Assembly (NCBI GenBank): GCA_023265735.1
Contig: JAHFSN010000195.1
Coordinates: 1-5,047 of the forward strand
Length of the DNA stretch: 5,047 bases
DNA from: Spirochaetaceae bacterium
Lineage (GTDB): Bacteria > Spirochaetota > Spirochaetia > JABEVK01
Direction: 5' to 3'
Numbering within the stretch: the stretch's first letter is position 1; every line of letters starts with the position of its first letter. The position numbers were made by a program, and so were the translations under genes. The notes under the pieces were generated by a model. The model was not told the origin of the DNA. It saw only the letters and a list, made by a program, of their open reading frames with translations, and did not search any database. This document shows, one piece after another, positions 4,511-5,047 of this stretch.

Positions 4511-5047
4511 ATGATTCACTTGGAACACGTCGACAAGCATTTCGGCTCCCTCCACGTCCTGAAGGATATCAACCTCACGGTGGCCCCCGGCGAAAAGCTG
4601 GTGGTCATCGGTCCTTCGGGGTCGGGGAAGAGCACCCTCATCCGCTGCATGAACCTGTTGGAACGGCCCACCCACGGCCGGGTGACGGTCGACGAGGTCG
4701 AACTCACGGCCCAGAAGAGCTTCGTCCACAAGGTCCGGGAATCCATGGGCATGGTGTTCCAGAGTTTCAACCTCTATCCCCACAAGACCGTCCTCCAGAA
4801 CCTCACCCTGGCGCCCATCAAGCTGAAGAAGATCCCCAAGGACGAGGCCGAGGCCACGGGCCTGAAGTACCTGGAACGCGTCGGACTCCAGGAGAAGGCC
4901 CACGTCTACCCGGCCCAGCTCTCGGGGGGCCAGCAGCAACGGGTGGCCATCGCCCGGTGCCTGAACATGCACCCCAAGATCATGCTCTTCGACGAGCCCA
5001 CGTCGGCCCTGGACCCCGAGATGATCCAGGAAGTCCTTGACGTCATG
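4511..5047 (+). CDS. Polar amino acid ABC transporter ATP-binding protein (GlnQ/HisP/ArtP-type), 3' end outside window
   Basis: The first 179 residues of an ABC ATPase of the polar amino acid uptake (PAAT) family are visible; the full protein is usually about 240 residues. It would hydrolyse ATP at the cytoplasmic face of the membrane to drive import with a GlnP-like permease and a periplasmic binding protein. Seen in order: 'MIHLEHVDKHFGSLHVLKDI', Walker A 'GPSGSGKS' (34-41), Q-loop 'VFQSFNLYPHKTVLQN' with Gln84, signature 'LSGGQQQRVAIAR' (137-149), Walker B 'IMLFDEP' (157-163) and D-loop 'SALDPE' (165-170). 'FNLYPH.TVL.N' and 'APIKLKK' are typical of PAAT ATPases. The H-loop lies beyond the edge. 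The exact amino acid cannot be told. No SD precedes the ATG at 4511; an in-frame GTG at 4490 would add seven residues (VNANKSL), also without an SD. It is probably the first gene of a transporter operon. Confidence 0.93.
   Translation, partial: MIHLEHVDKHFGSLHVLKDINLTVAPGEKLVVIGPSGSGKSTLIRCMNLLERPTHGRVTVDEVELTAQKSFVHKVRESMGMVFQSFNLYPHKTVLQNLTLAPIKLKKIPKDEAEATGLKYLERVGLQEKAHVYPAQLSGGQQQRVAIARCLNMHPKIMLFDEPTSALDPEMIQEVLDVM

Noticed and set aside
4154..4972. Minus-strand open frame across the ABC gene and the gap
   Set aside because: Most of it is antisense to an unmistakable ABC ATPase with all motifs intact; the remainder matches nothing I recognise.
1..5047. CRISPR array, IS element, prophage or toxin-antitoxin system
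   Set aside because: No regularly spaced repeats, no transposase or integrase motifs, no terminal inverted repeats, and no small paired toxin-antitoxin genes are visible.

Overview
This 5-kb window is chromosomal-type DNA from a GC-rich bacterium: codons end mostly in G or C and there is little non-coding space. There are no transposases, integrases, CRISPR repeats, tRNA or rRNA genes. The lineage cannot be fixed from the sequence. Strong Shine-Dalgarno (SD) sites precede several minus-strand genes, while the two plus-strand starts visible here have none. A possible sigma-54 promoter would fit many phyla, so I name no taxon.

Layout. (1) 1-267, plus strand: the C-terminal tail of an ABC-F type ATPase, cut by the window edge. 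(2) 268-366: a short AT-richer convergent gap with small repeats. (3) 2891 down to 367, minus strand: a compact four-gene operon, in transcription order a VOC/glyoxalase-fold protein, an alpha/beta hydrolase, a four-helix YqhA/UPF0114 membrane protein and a divergent SRAP (HMCES/YedK-type) protein. Gaps are 3, 65 and 9 bases, and two SD sites lie within or over the end of the preceding gene, so translation is probably coupled. (4) 2892-2996: a divergent promoter region. (5) 2997-4157, plus strand: a secreted two-domain protein with a PsbP/DUF1795-like N-terminal part and a transglutaminase-like cysteine domain. (6) 4158-4510: a 353-base gap with hairpins, two sigma-54-like sites and a possible decayed coding fragment. 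(7) 4511-5047, plus strand: the first 179 residues of a polar amino acid (GlnQ/HisP-type) ABC transporter ATPase, cut by the window edge.

How the genes work together. Only the minus-strand operon suggests a joint role, and this is inference: two small-molecule enzymes, a membrane protein and a suicide-type abasic-site protein could form a stress or reactive-metabolite/DNA-damage unit. The most noteworthy detail is the SRAP protein's extreme C-terminus: a Pro-rich linker ending in GQLELF, a close match to the bacterial beta sliding-clamp-binding pentapeptide. This would parallel the PCNA-binding motif of human HMCES. The amino acid transporter ATPase and the secreted transglutaminase-like protein appear to be independent units.
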